64,000 bases of DNA from Alicycliphilus sp. UBA6560. GTDB lineage: Bacteria > Pseudomonadota > Gammaproteobacteria > Burkholderiales > Burkholderiaceae_C. The stretch spans positions 81,469 through 145,468 of the forward strand of contig DJJU01000008.1 of assembly GCA_002434305.1 (NCBI GenBank), in the 5' to 3' direction. The notes below the pieces were generated by a model, which was given only the letters and a program-made list of their open reading frames with translations, was not told the origin of the DNA and did no database searches. How positions within the stretch are numbered: the stretch's first letter is position 1; every line of letters starts with the position of its first letter. Shown here piece by piece: positions 35,545 to 43,455 of this stretch. Both the position numbers and the translations under genes were made by a program.

Positions 35545-36303
35545 TCAGGCGCTCATGCGCCGCAGGAAGGAGCGGATGCGCTCGCTGGCCGGGTGGGCGA
35601 AGAACTCCGCCGGCGGCGCGTCGTGGGCGATGCAGCCCTGGTCGAAGAACATCACGCGGTCCGCCACCTCTCGGGCAAAGCCCATCTCGTGCGTCACCAC
35701 GATCATGGTCATGCCGCCGCGCGCCAGCTCGCGCATCACGTCCAGCACCTCCTGCACCATCTCCGGGTCGAGGGCGCTGGTGGGCTCGTCGAACAGCATG
35801 ACCTTCGGCTGCATGGCCAGCGCCCGGGCGATCGCCACGCGCTGCTGCTGTCCGCCCGACAGCTGCCAGGGGTACTTGTGCGCGTGGTCCTGCATGCCCA
35901 CGCGCTTCAAAAGCTGCATGGCCTGCTCATTGGCCTGGCTGCGCGCCGTGCGGTGGATGCGCCGCGGCGCCAGCGTCAGGTTGTCCAGCACCGTGAGGTG
36001 GCCGAACAGGTTGAACTGCTGGAACACCATGCCCACCTCGCAGCGCTGCTGCTGCAGCGTGCGCGGCTCGTCGGTGACCTCCACGCCACCGATGGTGATG
36101 CTGCCGCTGTCGTGCGGCTCCAGGCGGTTGATGGCGCGCAGCAGCGTGCTCTTGCCCGAGCCCGAGGCACCGATGATGGTCGTCACCTGCCCGGTGTAGA
36201 ACTGCGTGGACACGCCCTTCAGCACCTCATGGCTGCCGAAGGCCTTGCGCACGTCCTTGCAGACGATGTACGGAGTTGCGGAATTCTCAGTCATGGCAGG
36301 CAT
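35545..36303 (-). CDS. Amino-acid ABC transporter ATP-binding protein
   Basis: A polar amino-acid transporter ATPase of about 252 residues (GlnQ/HisP/ArtP type). Walker A is GASGSGKST, the Q loop is in GMVFQQFNLF, the signature is LSGGQQQRVAIARAL and Walker B is VMLFDEPTSALD. In-frame starts are TTG 36309, ATG 36303 and ATG 36294 (MTENSATPY); none has a clear ribosome-binding site. Repeat B separates it from the permease gene upstream. Confidence 0.92.
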   Translation of the reverse strand: MPAMTENSATPYIVCKDVRKAFGSHEVLKGVSTQFYTGQVTTIIGASGSGKSTLLRAINRLEPHDSGSITIGGVEVTDEPRTLQQQRCEVGMVFQQFNLFGHLTVLDNLTLAPRRIHRTARSQANEQAMQLLKRVGMQDHAHKYPWQLSGGQQQRVAIARALAMQPKVMLFDEPTSALDPEMVQEVLDVMRELARGGMTMIVVTHEMGFAREVADRVMFFDQGCIAHDAPPAEFFAHPASERIRSFLRRMSA

Positions 36304-36331
36304 AGCCAACCCAATGGTTGATACAGGCGCG

Positions 36332-36448
36332 CGCCAGGCCAGCAGGCGCCGTGGATCCGGCTTCGCCGGTCCAGTGGCGCCGTCCCCCTTCCCAGCGTGC
36401 GAAGCACGCGCCAGAGAAGGGGGAAGCCGCGCAGCGGCTCAGGGGGTT
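36332..36448 (-). repeat. Palindromic intergenic repeat B, copy 1
   Basis: Read on the minus strand it begins CCCCCTGAGCCGCTGCGC, then CTTCCCCCTTCTC, CGTGCTTCGCACGC and GACCGGCGAAGCCGGATCC. Nested inverted arms are visible. It lies between the permease and ATPase genes of the amino-acid transporter operon. Confidence 0.8.
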
Positions 36449-36450
36449 GT

Positions 36451-37233
36451 TCACTTGACTCGGCCTTCCACGTCGAAGCGGTGCTCGATGCCGTGCGTGA
36501 CCTGGGTGACCAGAGTAGTCAATATCAGGTAGGTGATGGCCACCGTGGTCAGCGTGGCCACGGGCTGGAAGGTGGCCGACTGGATGCGGTTGCCCACGTT
36601 GGTCAGCTCCACCACGCCGATGGCGTAGGCCAGCGACGAGTCCTTCAGCAGCGCCACGAAGTTGCTCACCAGCGGCGGCAGTGCGATCTTGAAGGCCTGC
36701 GGGAAGACCACGTCCAAAAACACATGCGTGCGCGGCAGGCCCAGCGCGCGCGCAGCTTCGGTCTGCCCGCGCGGCACGGCCAGCAGGCCGGCGCGGATGG
36801 CCTCGGCGTTGTAGGCGCCCACGTTCAGCCCCAGGGCCACGCAGGCGGCGGCGAAGTCGGGCAGGTTCAGCCACGGCACCAGCACCGGCAGCGCGAAGTA
36901 CACGAACAAAATCTGCACCAGCAGCGGCGTGCCGCGGATGGCCCAGATGTACAGGCTGGCGATCCAGCGCAGCCAGGCCAGGCGGGAGGTGCGCGCCAGC
37001 GCCGCCGCCGTGCCCAGGATCAGGCCGGCGACGCCGGCCACCAGGGTCAGCTCCAGCGTAGTGATGGCGCCTTCGGCGAACAGCGCGGCGTTGGAGCCGA
37101 TGGGCTCGGGGAAGAAAGACAGCAGCCAGCCGAGCAGCGACAGGACCAGCGCCATCAGCACCAGCGCCGCCACCAGCGTCGCGTTGCTGCGCTGGGATCG
37201 GCTCCAGCGCGAGGGCCAAAGAGCGACAAGCAT
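36451..37233 (-). CDS. Amino-acid ABC transporter permease
   Basis: A 260-residue permease of the His/Glu/Gln/Arg family. The signature EAARALGLPRTHVFLDVVFPQAFKIALPPL contains the EAA loop that contacts the ATPase. Five to six membrane segments are visible. I chose the ATG at 37233 because the upstream GTG at 37254 sits inside a perfect 13-bp hairpin. It follows the binding-protein gene. Confidence 0.9.
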   Translation of the reverse strand: MLVALWPSRWSRSQRSNATLVAALVLMALVLSLLGWLLSFFPEPIGSNAALFAEGAITTLELTLVAGVAGLILGTAAALARTSRLAWLRWIASLYIWAIRGTPLLVQILFVYFALPVLVPWLNLPDFAAACVALGLNVGAYNAEAIRAGLLAVPRGQTEAARALGLPRTHVFLDVVFPQAFKIALPPLVSNFVALLKDSSLAYAIGVVELTNVGNRIQSATFQPVATLTTVAITYLILTTLVTQVTHGIEHRFDVEGRVK

Positions 37234-37250
37234 TGTGGGATCAGCAAAAT

Positions 37251-37283
37251 GCACGCGCCGGGCGCGAGGGGCCCGGCGCGTGC
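37251..37283 (-). terminator. Intra-operon hairpin after the binding-protein gene
   Basis: GCACGCGCCGGGC and GCCCGGCGCGTGC form a perfect 13-bp stem with a 7-base loop, followed on the minus strand by ATTTTG. It probably stops part of the transcription and protects the binding-protein mRNA, so more binding protein than permease is made. Confidence 0.65.
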
Positions 37284-37302
37284 CAAAAGGGTCGAAAAAG
37301 GC

Positions 37303-38070
37303 TTACTTGCAGGTCACGTCTTCCTGGAAGTACTTCTGCGAGATCTTGCCCACGGTGCCGTCGGCGACCACTTCCTTGAAGGCCTTGTTCCAGGCATCGG
37401 CCAGCGACTGGTTGCCCTTGGCCACGGCCGCGGCGATCTTCTCGACGAACAGCATGTCGCCGGTCTTGAAGCCGGCCTTGGGAGCCTTGGCCAGCATTTC
37501 CTTGGCCACGAAGCGGTCGGTCACCCAGGCGTCCACGCGCTTGGAGGCCAGGGCGCTGCGCGCGGCCTCGTCGGTGGGGAAGTTCTTCACCTCCTTCACG
37601 CCGGGCACTTCCTTGACGTGCTGCAGGTAGGAGGTGCCGGTCTGCACCGCCACCGTCTTGCCGGCCAGGTCGGCTGCGGTGCGGATCTCGGGCTTCAGGG
37701 ACACGATGATGCCGCCCGAGCAGTAGTGCGGATCGGTGAAGGTGGCGGCCTTGGCGCGCTCCTCGGTGATGCCGTGCGAGGCGATGACCAGGTCCCAGCG
37801 GTCCTGCGCCAGGCCGGTCAGCAGGGCGTCGAAGCCGACGGTCTTCCACTCGTACTTGAGGCCCATCTTCTTGACCACGGCCTCGGCGACCTCGATCTCG
37901 TAGCCGGTCAGCTGCTTGCCCTTGAAGAAGTTGAAGGGCGCGTACTGGCCTTCGGAGCCGAGGACGATGGTGCCGCTCTTCTCGATCTCGGCCAGCGGGC
38001 GTGCCTGCACGGCGGCAGAGGCGCACAGCGCGATCGCGGCAGCGGCGGCCAGGGTCTTGAGCATCTTCAT
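37303..38070 (-). CDS. Amino-acid ABC transporter substrate-binding protein
   Basis: A 255-residue periplasmic SBP_bac_3 protein. The signal peptide (1-23) ends AVQARP. GTIVLGSEGQYAPFNFF and LTGYEIEVAEAVVKKMG are family motifs, and AGKTVAVQTGTSYLQHV is the second-lobe hinge. Ligand is unknown; the nearby arginase suggests arginine or a related amino acid. Its leader carries an attenuator-like hairpin (see 38101-38135). Confidence 0.92.
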   Translation of the reverse strand: MKMLKTLAAAAAIALCASAAVQARPLAEIEKSGTIVLGSEGQYAPFNFFKGKQLTGYEIEVAEAVVKKMGLKYEWKTVGFDALLTGLAQDRWDLVIASHGITEERAKAATFTDPHYCSGGIIVSLKPEIRTAADLAGKTVAVQTGTSYLQHVKEVPGVKEVKNFPTDEAARSALASKRVDAWVTDRFVAKEMLAKAPKAGFKTGDMLFVEKIAAAVAKGNQSLADAWNKAFKEVVADGTVGKISQKYFQEDVTCK

Positions 38071-38100
38071 GGGTGTTCCTGCAAGGGGTGGTTCAGGTGC

Positions 38101-38135
38101 AAAAAAAGTCCGGCGTTGCGGATCACAAGCCGGAC
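38101..38135 (-). promoter_or_regulatory. Attenuator-like terminator in the binding-protein leader
   Basis: On the minus strand GTCCGGC (38135-38129) pairs with GCCGGAC (38114-38108) around a 14-base loop, then seven Ts (38107-38101). It lies 31 bases before the start codon. Upstream GCCGG (38166-38162) could pair with the CCGGC of the first arm and prevent the terminator. Whether it ends the arginase transcript or controls the transporter is undecided. Confidence 0.55.
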
Positions 38136-38199
38136 ACGGTAGGCGCCCGTGCCGATGAAACCCGGCTCAAACAAGGGGGCTGGCGTGACGGGGCAGGGC

Positions 38200-38205
38200 A
38201 TTATA
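38200..38205 (-). promoter_or_regulatory. Candidate -10 of the amino-acid transporter promoter
   Basis: A consensus TATAAT on the minus strand, about 130 bases upstream of the binding-protein start. No good -35 is visible at 16-18 bases, so the promoter may need an activator. Confidence 0.5.
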
Positions 38206-38296
38206 GGGACGCGCTTTTGCCTCGCTGCATTGCCGCAAACCCGTGCATCGGCGCGGTTTTTGGCAGAAAAAGCACAACCGTGCGGATTTTCGCGGC

Positions 38297-39217
38297 TCAG
38301 CGCGGGCGCATCAGGGTGGATTTGCCGAACAGGCTCTCCAGCAGGTCCACCGCCAGCTCGGCCGTCTGGTTGCGCACGTCCAGTGCCGGGTTCAGTTCCA
38401 CCAAATCGGCAGAGGCCAGCTGCCCGCAGTCAGCCAGCATCTCCATGCACAGCTGCGTCTCACGGTAGGTCAGGCCGCCGCGCACGTCGGTGCCCACACC
38501 GGGGGCGACGGACGGGTCCATGGCGTCCATGTCGAAGCTCACGTGCAGGTGCGTGTCCCGGTCCACGCCGGCCAGCGCTGCCTGCATCACGGCGCGCATG
38601 CCCAGCTCGTCGATGGTGCGCATGTCGAAGACCTCGATGCCGTGCTCGGCGACGAAGCGCTTTTCCACCGCGTCCACGCTGCGCACGCCCACCAGCGTGA
38701 TCTCGCCGGACCTCAGGGCCGTGCCCCCGGCCAGCTGCGACAGCGCGCGCGGGCCGTGCCCCAGCAGGCAGGCTACGGGCATGCCGTGGATGTTGCCGCT
38801 GGGCGAGGTCTCGGGCGTGTTGGCGTCGGCGTGCGCGTCGAACCACAGCACCTTCAGCCGCCTGGCCTGCGCGCGGCAGTGCGCCGCCGCGGCGCTGATG
38901 GAGCCGATCGCCAGGCAGTGGTCGCCGCCCATCAGCAGCGGCAGCCGGCCCTGCGCCAGCGCGGCGGCCGCGGCCTCGAACACGGCGCGGTTCCAGTGCA
39001 CGGCCTCCTGCAGGTGGCGAAAGCCGTCCTGCGGCGCGGCCTGCGGGTTGCCGGGGCCGTGCAGGTTGCCGGCGTCCTCCACGTCTAGGCCCAGCCCGCG
39101 CAGGGCGCGCGCGATGCCCGCGATGCGCAGGGCGTCCGGCCCCATGCTGGCGCCCAGCACGCTGGCGCCTACGTCGGTGGGGGCGCCGATCAGGCTCACG
39201 GTGGTCATAGGCGTCAT
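38297..39217 (-). CDS. rocF: Arginase
   Basis: A 306-residue ureohydrolase that splits arginine into ornithine and urea. The dimanganese ligands are in LMGGDHCLAIG, WFDAHADANTPE and SFDMDAMDPSVAPG. SGNIHGMPVACLLG, the substrate loop, fits arginase better than agmatinase. A second in-frame ATG is three codons in. It follows the TauE-type permease gene by 9 bases on the same strand and sits upstream of the amino-acid transporter. Confidence 0.92.
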   Translation of the reverse strand: MTPMTTVSLIGAPTDVGASVLGASMGPDALRIAGIARALRGLGLDVEDAGNLHGPGNPQAAPQDGFRHLQEAVHWNRAVFEAAAAALAQGRLPLLMGGDHCLAIGSISAAAAHCRAQARRLKVLWFDAHADANTPETSPSGNIHGMPVACLLGHGPRALSQLAGGTALRSGEITLVGVRSVDAVEKRFVAEHGIEVFDMRTIDELGMRAVMQAALAGVDRDTHLHVSFDMDAMDPSVAPGVGTDVRGGLTYRETQLCMEMLADCGQLASADLVELNPALDVRNQTAELAVDLLESLFGKSTLMRPR

Positions 39218-39226
39218 TGCTCCTTG

Positions 39227-39985
39227 CTAGCGCAGGAAGGCGTCGTAGCCGGTCTTGAGGATCAGCGCGCCCACCACGACGATGAAGATGCCGCGCACGA
39301 AGCCCGCGCCGTGGCGCAGCGCCAGGTGCGCGCCCAGCACGCTGCCCACCACGTTGGCCACGGCCAGTGGCAGCGCGAAGTGCCACCATACATGGCCCTT
39401 GGCGGCAAACAGGATCAGCGCGGCCACGTTGGTCGCCAGGTTGAGCAGCTTGGCCGAGACCGAGGCGTTCAGAAAATCGTAGCCCAGCACGCGCACGAAC
39501 AGGAACACGAAGAAGCTGCCCGTGCCCGGTCCGAAGAAGCCGTCGTAAAAGCCGATGGCCAGGCCGATGGCGCAGGCGGCCCACATCTCGGCGCGCTCGC
39601 CCAGGCGCGGTGCGTGCGTGCGGCCCAGGTCCTTGCGCGCCAGGGTGTAGATCAAGAGTGCCACCAGCACCAGCGGCAGCAGCTTGCGCAGAACGTCGGC
39701 GGAGATCAGCGTCACCACCCAGGCCCCGCCAAAGGCCCCCACAAAGCCGGCGGCCGCGGCCGGCAGCATGGCCTGCCAGCGCATGCGCACGCGGCGGCTG
39801 TACTGCCAGGTGGCGATGCCCGTGCCCCAGATGGCCGCGCTCTTGTTGGTGCCCATGAGCGTGGCGGGGGCGGTGGTGGGGAAGGTGGCGAACAGGGCGG
39901 GCAGCAGGATCAGGCCGCCACCGCCCACGATTGCGTCCACGAAACCGGCCAGCAGCGAGGCCAGCGAGACGATGAGCCATTCCAT
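39227..39985 (-). CDS. TauE/SafE-family membrane permease
   Basis: A 252-residue protein with about eight membrane segments. LLAGFVDAIVGGGGLILLPAL and GFYDGFFGPGTGSFFVFLFV are the two conserved halves of the family, which exports sulfite, sulfoacetate or other organic anions. Substrate is unknown. Arginase follows by 9 bases, so the two are co-transcribed. Confidence 0.87.
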   Translation of the reverse strand: MEWLIVSLASLLAGFVDAIVGGGGLILLPALFATFPTTAPATLMGTNKSAAIWGTGIATWQYSRRVRMRWQAMLPAAAAGFVGAFGGAWVVTLISADVLRKLLPLVLVALLIYTLARKDLGRTHAPRLGERAEMWAACAIGLAIGFYDGFFGPGTGSFFVFLFVRVLGYDFLNASVSAKLLNLATNVAALILFAAKGHVWWHFALPLAVANVVGSVLGAHLALRHGAGFVRGIFIVVVGALILKTGYDAFLR

Positions 39986-40014
39986 GGGCGCGATTGTCGC
40001 ACCGCGGCCGCTCC

Positions 40015-40075
40015 CATATTGCTAGCTGCCGGCGCTTCTGGGGCGCGGGCTCGGGCCGGTTTTGCCTTGCATTGG
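40015..40075 (+). repeat. Short intergenic repeat A, copy 9 (diverged)
   Basis: TAGCTGCCGGCGCTTC (40023-40038); the right arm is GC-rich and less like the others. Confidence 0.6.
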
Positions 40076-40089
40076 GGCGCGGAAATAAA

Positions 40090-40116
40090 AAAAGCACCTG
40101 GCTTGCAGGTGCTTTT
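40090..40116 (-). terminator. Rho-independent terminator of the GMC oxidoreductase gene
   Basis: AAAAGCACCTG and CAGGTGCTTTT pair around a 5-base loop. On the minus strand seven Ts follow. It lies about 165 bases after the GMC stop. Confidence 0.8.
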
Positions 40117-40282
40117 CAAAAGAAGGGCGCCTCGTGTGGGCGCCTCAATGAATATTGGTGTTGTTGTGCAATGGCGGTTTGTCTCCTCGGCCCCTCGCTT
40201 GGCGTGCCGAGGCGCGCATCGAGTGGCAGGACTGTAGCCGCCGGGACCGGCTGGCGGCATCGGGAATTTCCCGGACGCCCAC
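40117..40282 (-). other. Non-coding stretch between the GMC stop and its terminator
   Basis: No convincing gene is visible in 166 bases. Two direct copies of GGCGCCTC (40128-40135 and 40139-40146) lie close together, then an inverted pair around GAGGAGAC and GCCGAGGCG. It could be an extended 3' UTR or hold a small RNA; nothing decides. Confidence 0.35.
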
Positions 40283-41959
40283 TCAGGCCTGCGGCCTGCC
40301 GCGGCGGATCCACTGTGCAGCCATCTCGGCCATCATCAGCGTGGGGCTGTTGGTGTTGCCGCTGGTGATGGTCGGCATGGCGCCGGCGTCCACCACGCGC
40401 AGACCCTGCATGCCGCGCACGCGCAGCTGCGAGTCCAGCACCGCCATCGGATCATCATCCCGCCCCATGCGCGTGGTGCCCACGGGGTGGAAGATGGTGG
40501 TGGCGATGTCGCCGGCCAGGCGGGCCAGCTCCTCGTCGCTCTGGTACTGCGGGCCGGGCTTGTATTCCTCGGGCGCGTAGCGCGCCAGCGCCGGCTGCGA
40601 GGCGATGCGGCGCACCACGCGCAGGCTGTCGGCGGCCACCTGGCGGTCTTCGGGCGTCGAGAGGTAGTTGGGCGCGATGGCCGGCGCGTCCTCGAAGCGC
40701 GGGCTCTTGATGCGCACCGAGCCGCGGCTGGTGGGGTTGAGGTTACACACGCTGGCCGTGAACGCCGGAAAGGTGTGCAGCGGCTCGCCGAACGCGTCCA
40801 GCGACAGCGGCTGCACGTGGAACTGCAGGTTGGCGTGCGGCTGGTCCGGGCTGCTGCGCGTGAACGCACCCAGCTGCGAGGGCGCCATGCTCATGGGGCC
40901 GGTGCGGCGCAGGGCGTATTCCAGCCCGATGCGCGCCTTGCCCAGCAGGGAGCCGGCCAGCTGGTTCAGCGTGGGCACGCCCTGCACCTTGTACACGGCG
41001 CGGATCTGCAGGTGGTCCTGCAGATTGGCGCCCACGCCGGGCAGATCGTGCACCACCTCGATGCCGTGCTGCTGCAGCAGCGCCCCCGGGCCGATGCCCG
41101 ACAGCTGCAGCAGCTGGGGCGAGTTGACGGCGCCCGCGCACAGGATCACCTCCTGGGTGGCATGGGCCATGGCCATCTCGGTGCCGGTCCAGACCTGCAC
41201 GCCGGTGCAGCGCGGTGCGCCGTCCGCGCCACGCTCCACCAGCAGCCGCGTGGCCTGGGCGTGCGTCCACAACTCGAAATTGGGCCGGCCGTAGCAGGTT
41301 GGGCGCAGAAAGGCCTTGGCGGTGTTCCAGCGCCAGCCGGCCTTCTGGTTGACCTCGAAATAGCCCACGCCCTCGTTGTCGCCGCCGTTGAAGTCCTCGG
41401 TGGCGGGAATGCCGGCCTGCTGCGCGGCCTGGGCAAAAGCGTCCAGGATGTCCCAGCGCAGGCGCTGCTTTTCCACGCGCCATTCGCCGCTGCTGCCGGT
41501 GCTCTTGCTGCCGTGCAGGCGCTTGAACGCCTCGCTGGCGGCGCCGGGCTGGTCCAGGCGCCAGTGGTCTTCGTGGCGGCGAAAGGCCTGCAGCACGTTG
41601 TCCCACTGCCAGGCGTCGTCGCCCGTCACCTCGGCCCAGTGGGCGTAGTCGCGCGCCTGGCCGCGCATGTAGATCATGCCGTTGATGCTGCTGCAGCCGC
41701 CCAGCGTCTTGCCACGCGGATAGCGCAGGGTGCGCCCGTTCAGGCCGGCATCGGGTTCGGTCTGGTACAGCCAGTCGGTGCGCGGGTTGCCGATGCAGTA
41801 CAGGTAGCCCACAGGCACGTGGATCCAGTGGTAGTCGTCCTTGCGGCCGGCCTCCAGCAGCAGCACGCGCTTGCCGCGGTCGGCGCTCAGGCGGTTGGCC
41901 AGCAGGCTGCCCGCAGTGCCGGCGCCGATGATGATGTAGTCGAAGGTGTTTTCGCTCAT
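40283..41959 (-). CDS. GMC-family oxidoreductase (choline dehydrogenase-like)
   Basis: A 558-residue FAD enzyme oxidising an alcohol. The FAD motif is YIIIGAGTAGSLLANRLS, the GMC signatures are GKTLGGCSSINGMIYMRG and AGAVNSPQLLQLSGIGP. The catalytic His lies in IFHPVGTTRMG and the second in SGNTNSPTLM. No signal peptide is seen. I chose the ATG at 41959 because MSENTFDYIIIG fits the family. Substrate is unknown; choline and polyethylene glycol are both oxidised by relatives. Confidence 0.9.
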   Translation of the reverse strand: MSENTFDYIIIGAGTAGSLLANRLSADRGKRVLLLEAGRKDDYHWIHVPVGYLYCIGNPRTDWLYQTEPDAGLNGRTLRYPRGKTLGGCSSINGMIYMRGQARDYAHWAEVTGDDAWQWDNVLQAFRRHEDHWRLDQPGAASEAFKRLHGSKSTGSSGEWRVEKQRLRWDILDAFAQAAQQAGIPATEDFNGGDNEGVGYFEVNQKAGWRWNTAKAFLRPTCYGRPNFELWTHAQATRLLVERGADGAPRCTGVQVWTGTEMAMAHATQEVILCAGAVNSPQLLQLSGIGPGALLQQHGIEVVHDLPGVGANLQDHLQIRAVYKVQGVPTLNQLAGSLLGKARIGLEYALRRTGPMSMAPSQLGAFTRSSPDQPHANLQFHVQPLSLDAFGEPLHTFPAFTASVCNLNPTSRGSVRIKSPRFEDAPAIAPNYLSTPEDRQVAADSLRVVRRIASQPALARYAPEEYKPGPQYQSDEELARLAGDIATTIFHPVGTTRMGRDDDPMAVLDSQLRVRGMQGLRVVDAGAMPTITSGNTNSPTLMMAEMAAQWIRRGRPQA

Positions 41960-42054
41960 GGGGAGGAGGGAGGTGCGGGCGTAAGACCGCGCTGACAGGT
42001 GCTCGCGCCATTGTCCGAGGCCAGGCGCAGGTGTCGAGAGGGAAAGCACTTGGC

Positions 42055-42110
42055 GCTATGGTTTAAGTAGCTGCTGGCGCTTTAGGCGTGCGCCCTGCAG
42101 GGCGATTTGT
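42055..42110 (+). repeat. Short intergenic repeat A, copy 10 (right arm lost)
   Basis: TAGCTGCTGGCGCTTT (42068-42083), between the GMC gene and the divergent MCE operon, about 55 bases before the MlaE start. Confidence 0.65.
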
Positions 42111-42165
42111 ATGTTTTTTCACGCCCGGGCGAGTCTGTCGGCGGAATGTGCAAAACTGGCGCCCC

Positions 42166-43278
42166 ATGTCCGGCCTGACTTTGCCCACCCTGCAGCGCGA
42201 GGGCGCCGAGCGCGTGCTTGTGCGCGGCGACTGGGTGGCGGCCGCCTTTGCCGACCGGCGCGCCTGGCGCCGCATCGCCGCCCAGCTGCGCGGTGCTGGC
42301 GGGCAGCAGGCCTGGGACCTGTCGGGCCTGCAGCGGCTGGACCACATCGGCGCGCAGCTGCTGTGGGACCAGTGGGGCCAGCGCTGGCCGCAGGACATCG
42401 CCGTGGGCCAGGCCCACCGCGACATGCTGGAGCGCGTGCAGGAATTCACCGCCGCGCGCCCGCCGCGCCAGCGCGCCACGCTGGCCGGACTGCTGGACGG
42501 GCTGGGCGCGCAGGTGCTGCACGCGCTGGACCACCTCACACACCTGGTGCAGCTGATCGGCCAGCTGGTGCTGGACCTGCTGCGCCTTGTGCGCCACCCC
42601 GCGCGTGGACCGTGGCGCGACATCTCCGGCCATCTGTACCGCATGGGCGCCACGGCGCTGCCCATCACGGCGCTGGTGGGCTTTCTGATCGGCGTGGTGC
42701 TGGCCTACCTGATGAGCCTGCAGCTGCGCCAGTTCGGCGCCGAGACCTTCATCGTCAACATCCTGGGCATCTCGCTGATCCGCGAGCTGGGGCCCATGCT
42801 GGGGGCCATCCTGGTGGCCGGGCGCTCGGGCTCGGCCATCACGGCGCAGATCGGCGTGATGCGCGTGACCGAGGAGCTGGACGCCATGCGCGTCATGGGC
42901 ATCCCGCACGGTTTTCGCCTGGTCATGCCGCGGGCGCTGGCGCTGGGCCTGGCCATGCCGCTGATCGCGCTGTGGACCACGCTGGCCGCGCTGCTGGGCG
43001 GCATGCTGGCGGCCGACCTGGCCATGGGCATCTCGCCGGCCTACTTCGCTCAGGCGCTGCCCTCGGCGGTGGACGTGGCCAACCTGTGGCTGGCCTGCGC
43101 CAAGTCGGTGGTGTTCGGCGTGTTCATCGCCCTCATCGGATGCCACTGGGGCCTGCGCGTGGAGCCCAATACGCAGAGCCTGGGCCAGGGCACGACGGCC
43201 TCGGTGGTCAGCGCCATCACCATGGTCATCATCGTGGACGCCGTGTTCGCCGTGGCGTTCAAGAACGTGGGATTTTAA
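42166..43278 (+). CDS. mlaE: MlaE-type lipid ABC permease with N-terminal STAS-like domain
   Basis: A 370-residue permease for envelope lipid transport. Residues 1-110 resemble a STAS domain (AWDLSGLQRLDHIGAQLLWD), the role MlaB fills as a separate protein in other systems. The MlaE domain follows, with VLAYLMSLQLRQFGAETFIV, RELGPMLGAILVAGRSGSA and EELDAMRVMGI. It starts the operon permease-ATPase-MCE-lipoprotein. Confidence 0.9.
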   Translation: MSGLTLPTLQREGAERVLVRGDWVAAAFADRRAWRRIAAQLRGAGGQQAWDLSGLQRLDHIGAQLLWDQWGQRWPQDIAVGQAHRDMLERVQEFTAARPPRQRATLAGLLDGLGAQVLHALDHLTHLVQLIGQLVLDLLRLVRHPARGPWRDISGHLYRMGATALPITALVGFLIGVVLAYLMSLQLRQFGAETFIVNILGISLIRELGPMLGAILVAGRSGSAITAQIGVMRVTEELDAMRVMGIPHGFRLVMPRALALGLAMPLIALWTTLAALLGGMLAADLAMGISPAYFAQALPSAVDVANLWLACAKSVVFGVFIALIGCHWGLRVEPNTQSLGQGTTASVVSAITMVIIVDAVFAVAFKNVGF

Positions 43279-43289
43279 AAATGCGGCAC

Positions 43290-43415
43290 ATCCCCCTGAG
43301 GCGCCGCGCGCCTTCTCCCTTCTCTCGGTGCGCTGCGCGCCCCGGGAAGGGGGACGCCAGCAGCGCGGCGGGGCGGCCCTTGCGCGCTGGCCGCTGGCGC
43401 GGCGCGCGCCGCGGC
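43290..43415 (+). repeat. Palindromic intergenic repeat B, copy 2
   Basis: Starts TCCCCCTGAGGCGCCGCG, then TTCTCCCTTCTCTCGGTGCG and CGGGAAGGGGGACGCCAGCA. It fills most of the 177-base gap between the permease and ATPase genes, in the opposite orientation to copies 1 and 3. Confidence 0.75.
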
Positions 43416-43455
43416 CCGGCCGCCTGGGCTATGCCGCAAAGCCGGGAGGGCGCCC

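Noticed and set aside
37234..37254. Longer permease start at the GTG at 37254
   Set aside because: It would begin inside a perfect 13-bp hairpin; the ATG at 37233 gives a normal permease N-terminus.
43279..43455. Small gene between MlaE and MlaF
   Set aside because: The interval is a copy of repeat B with biased GC sequence; no frame has a family feature or ribosome-binding site.
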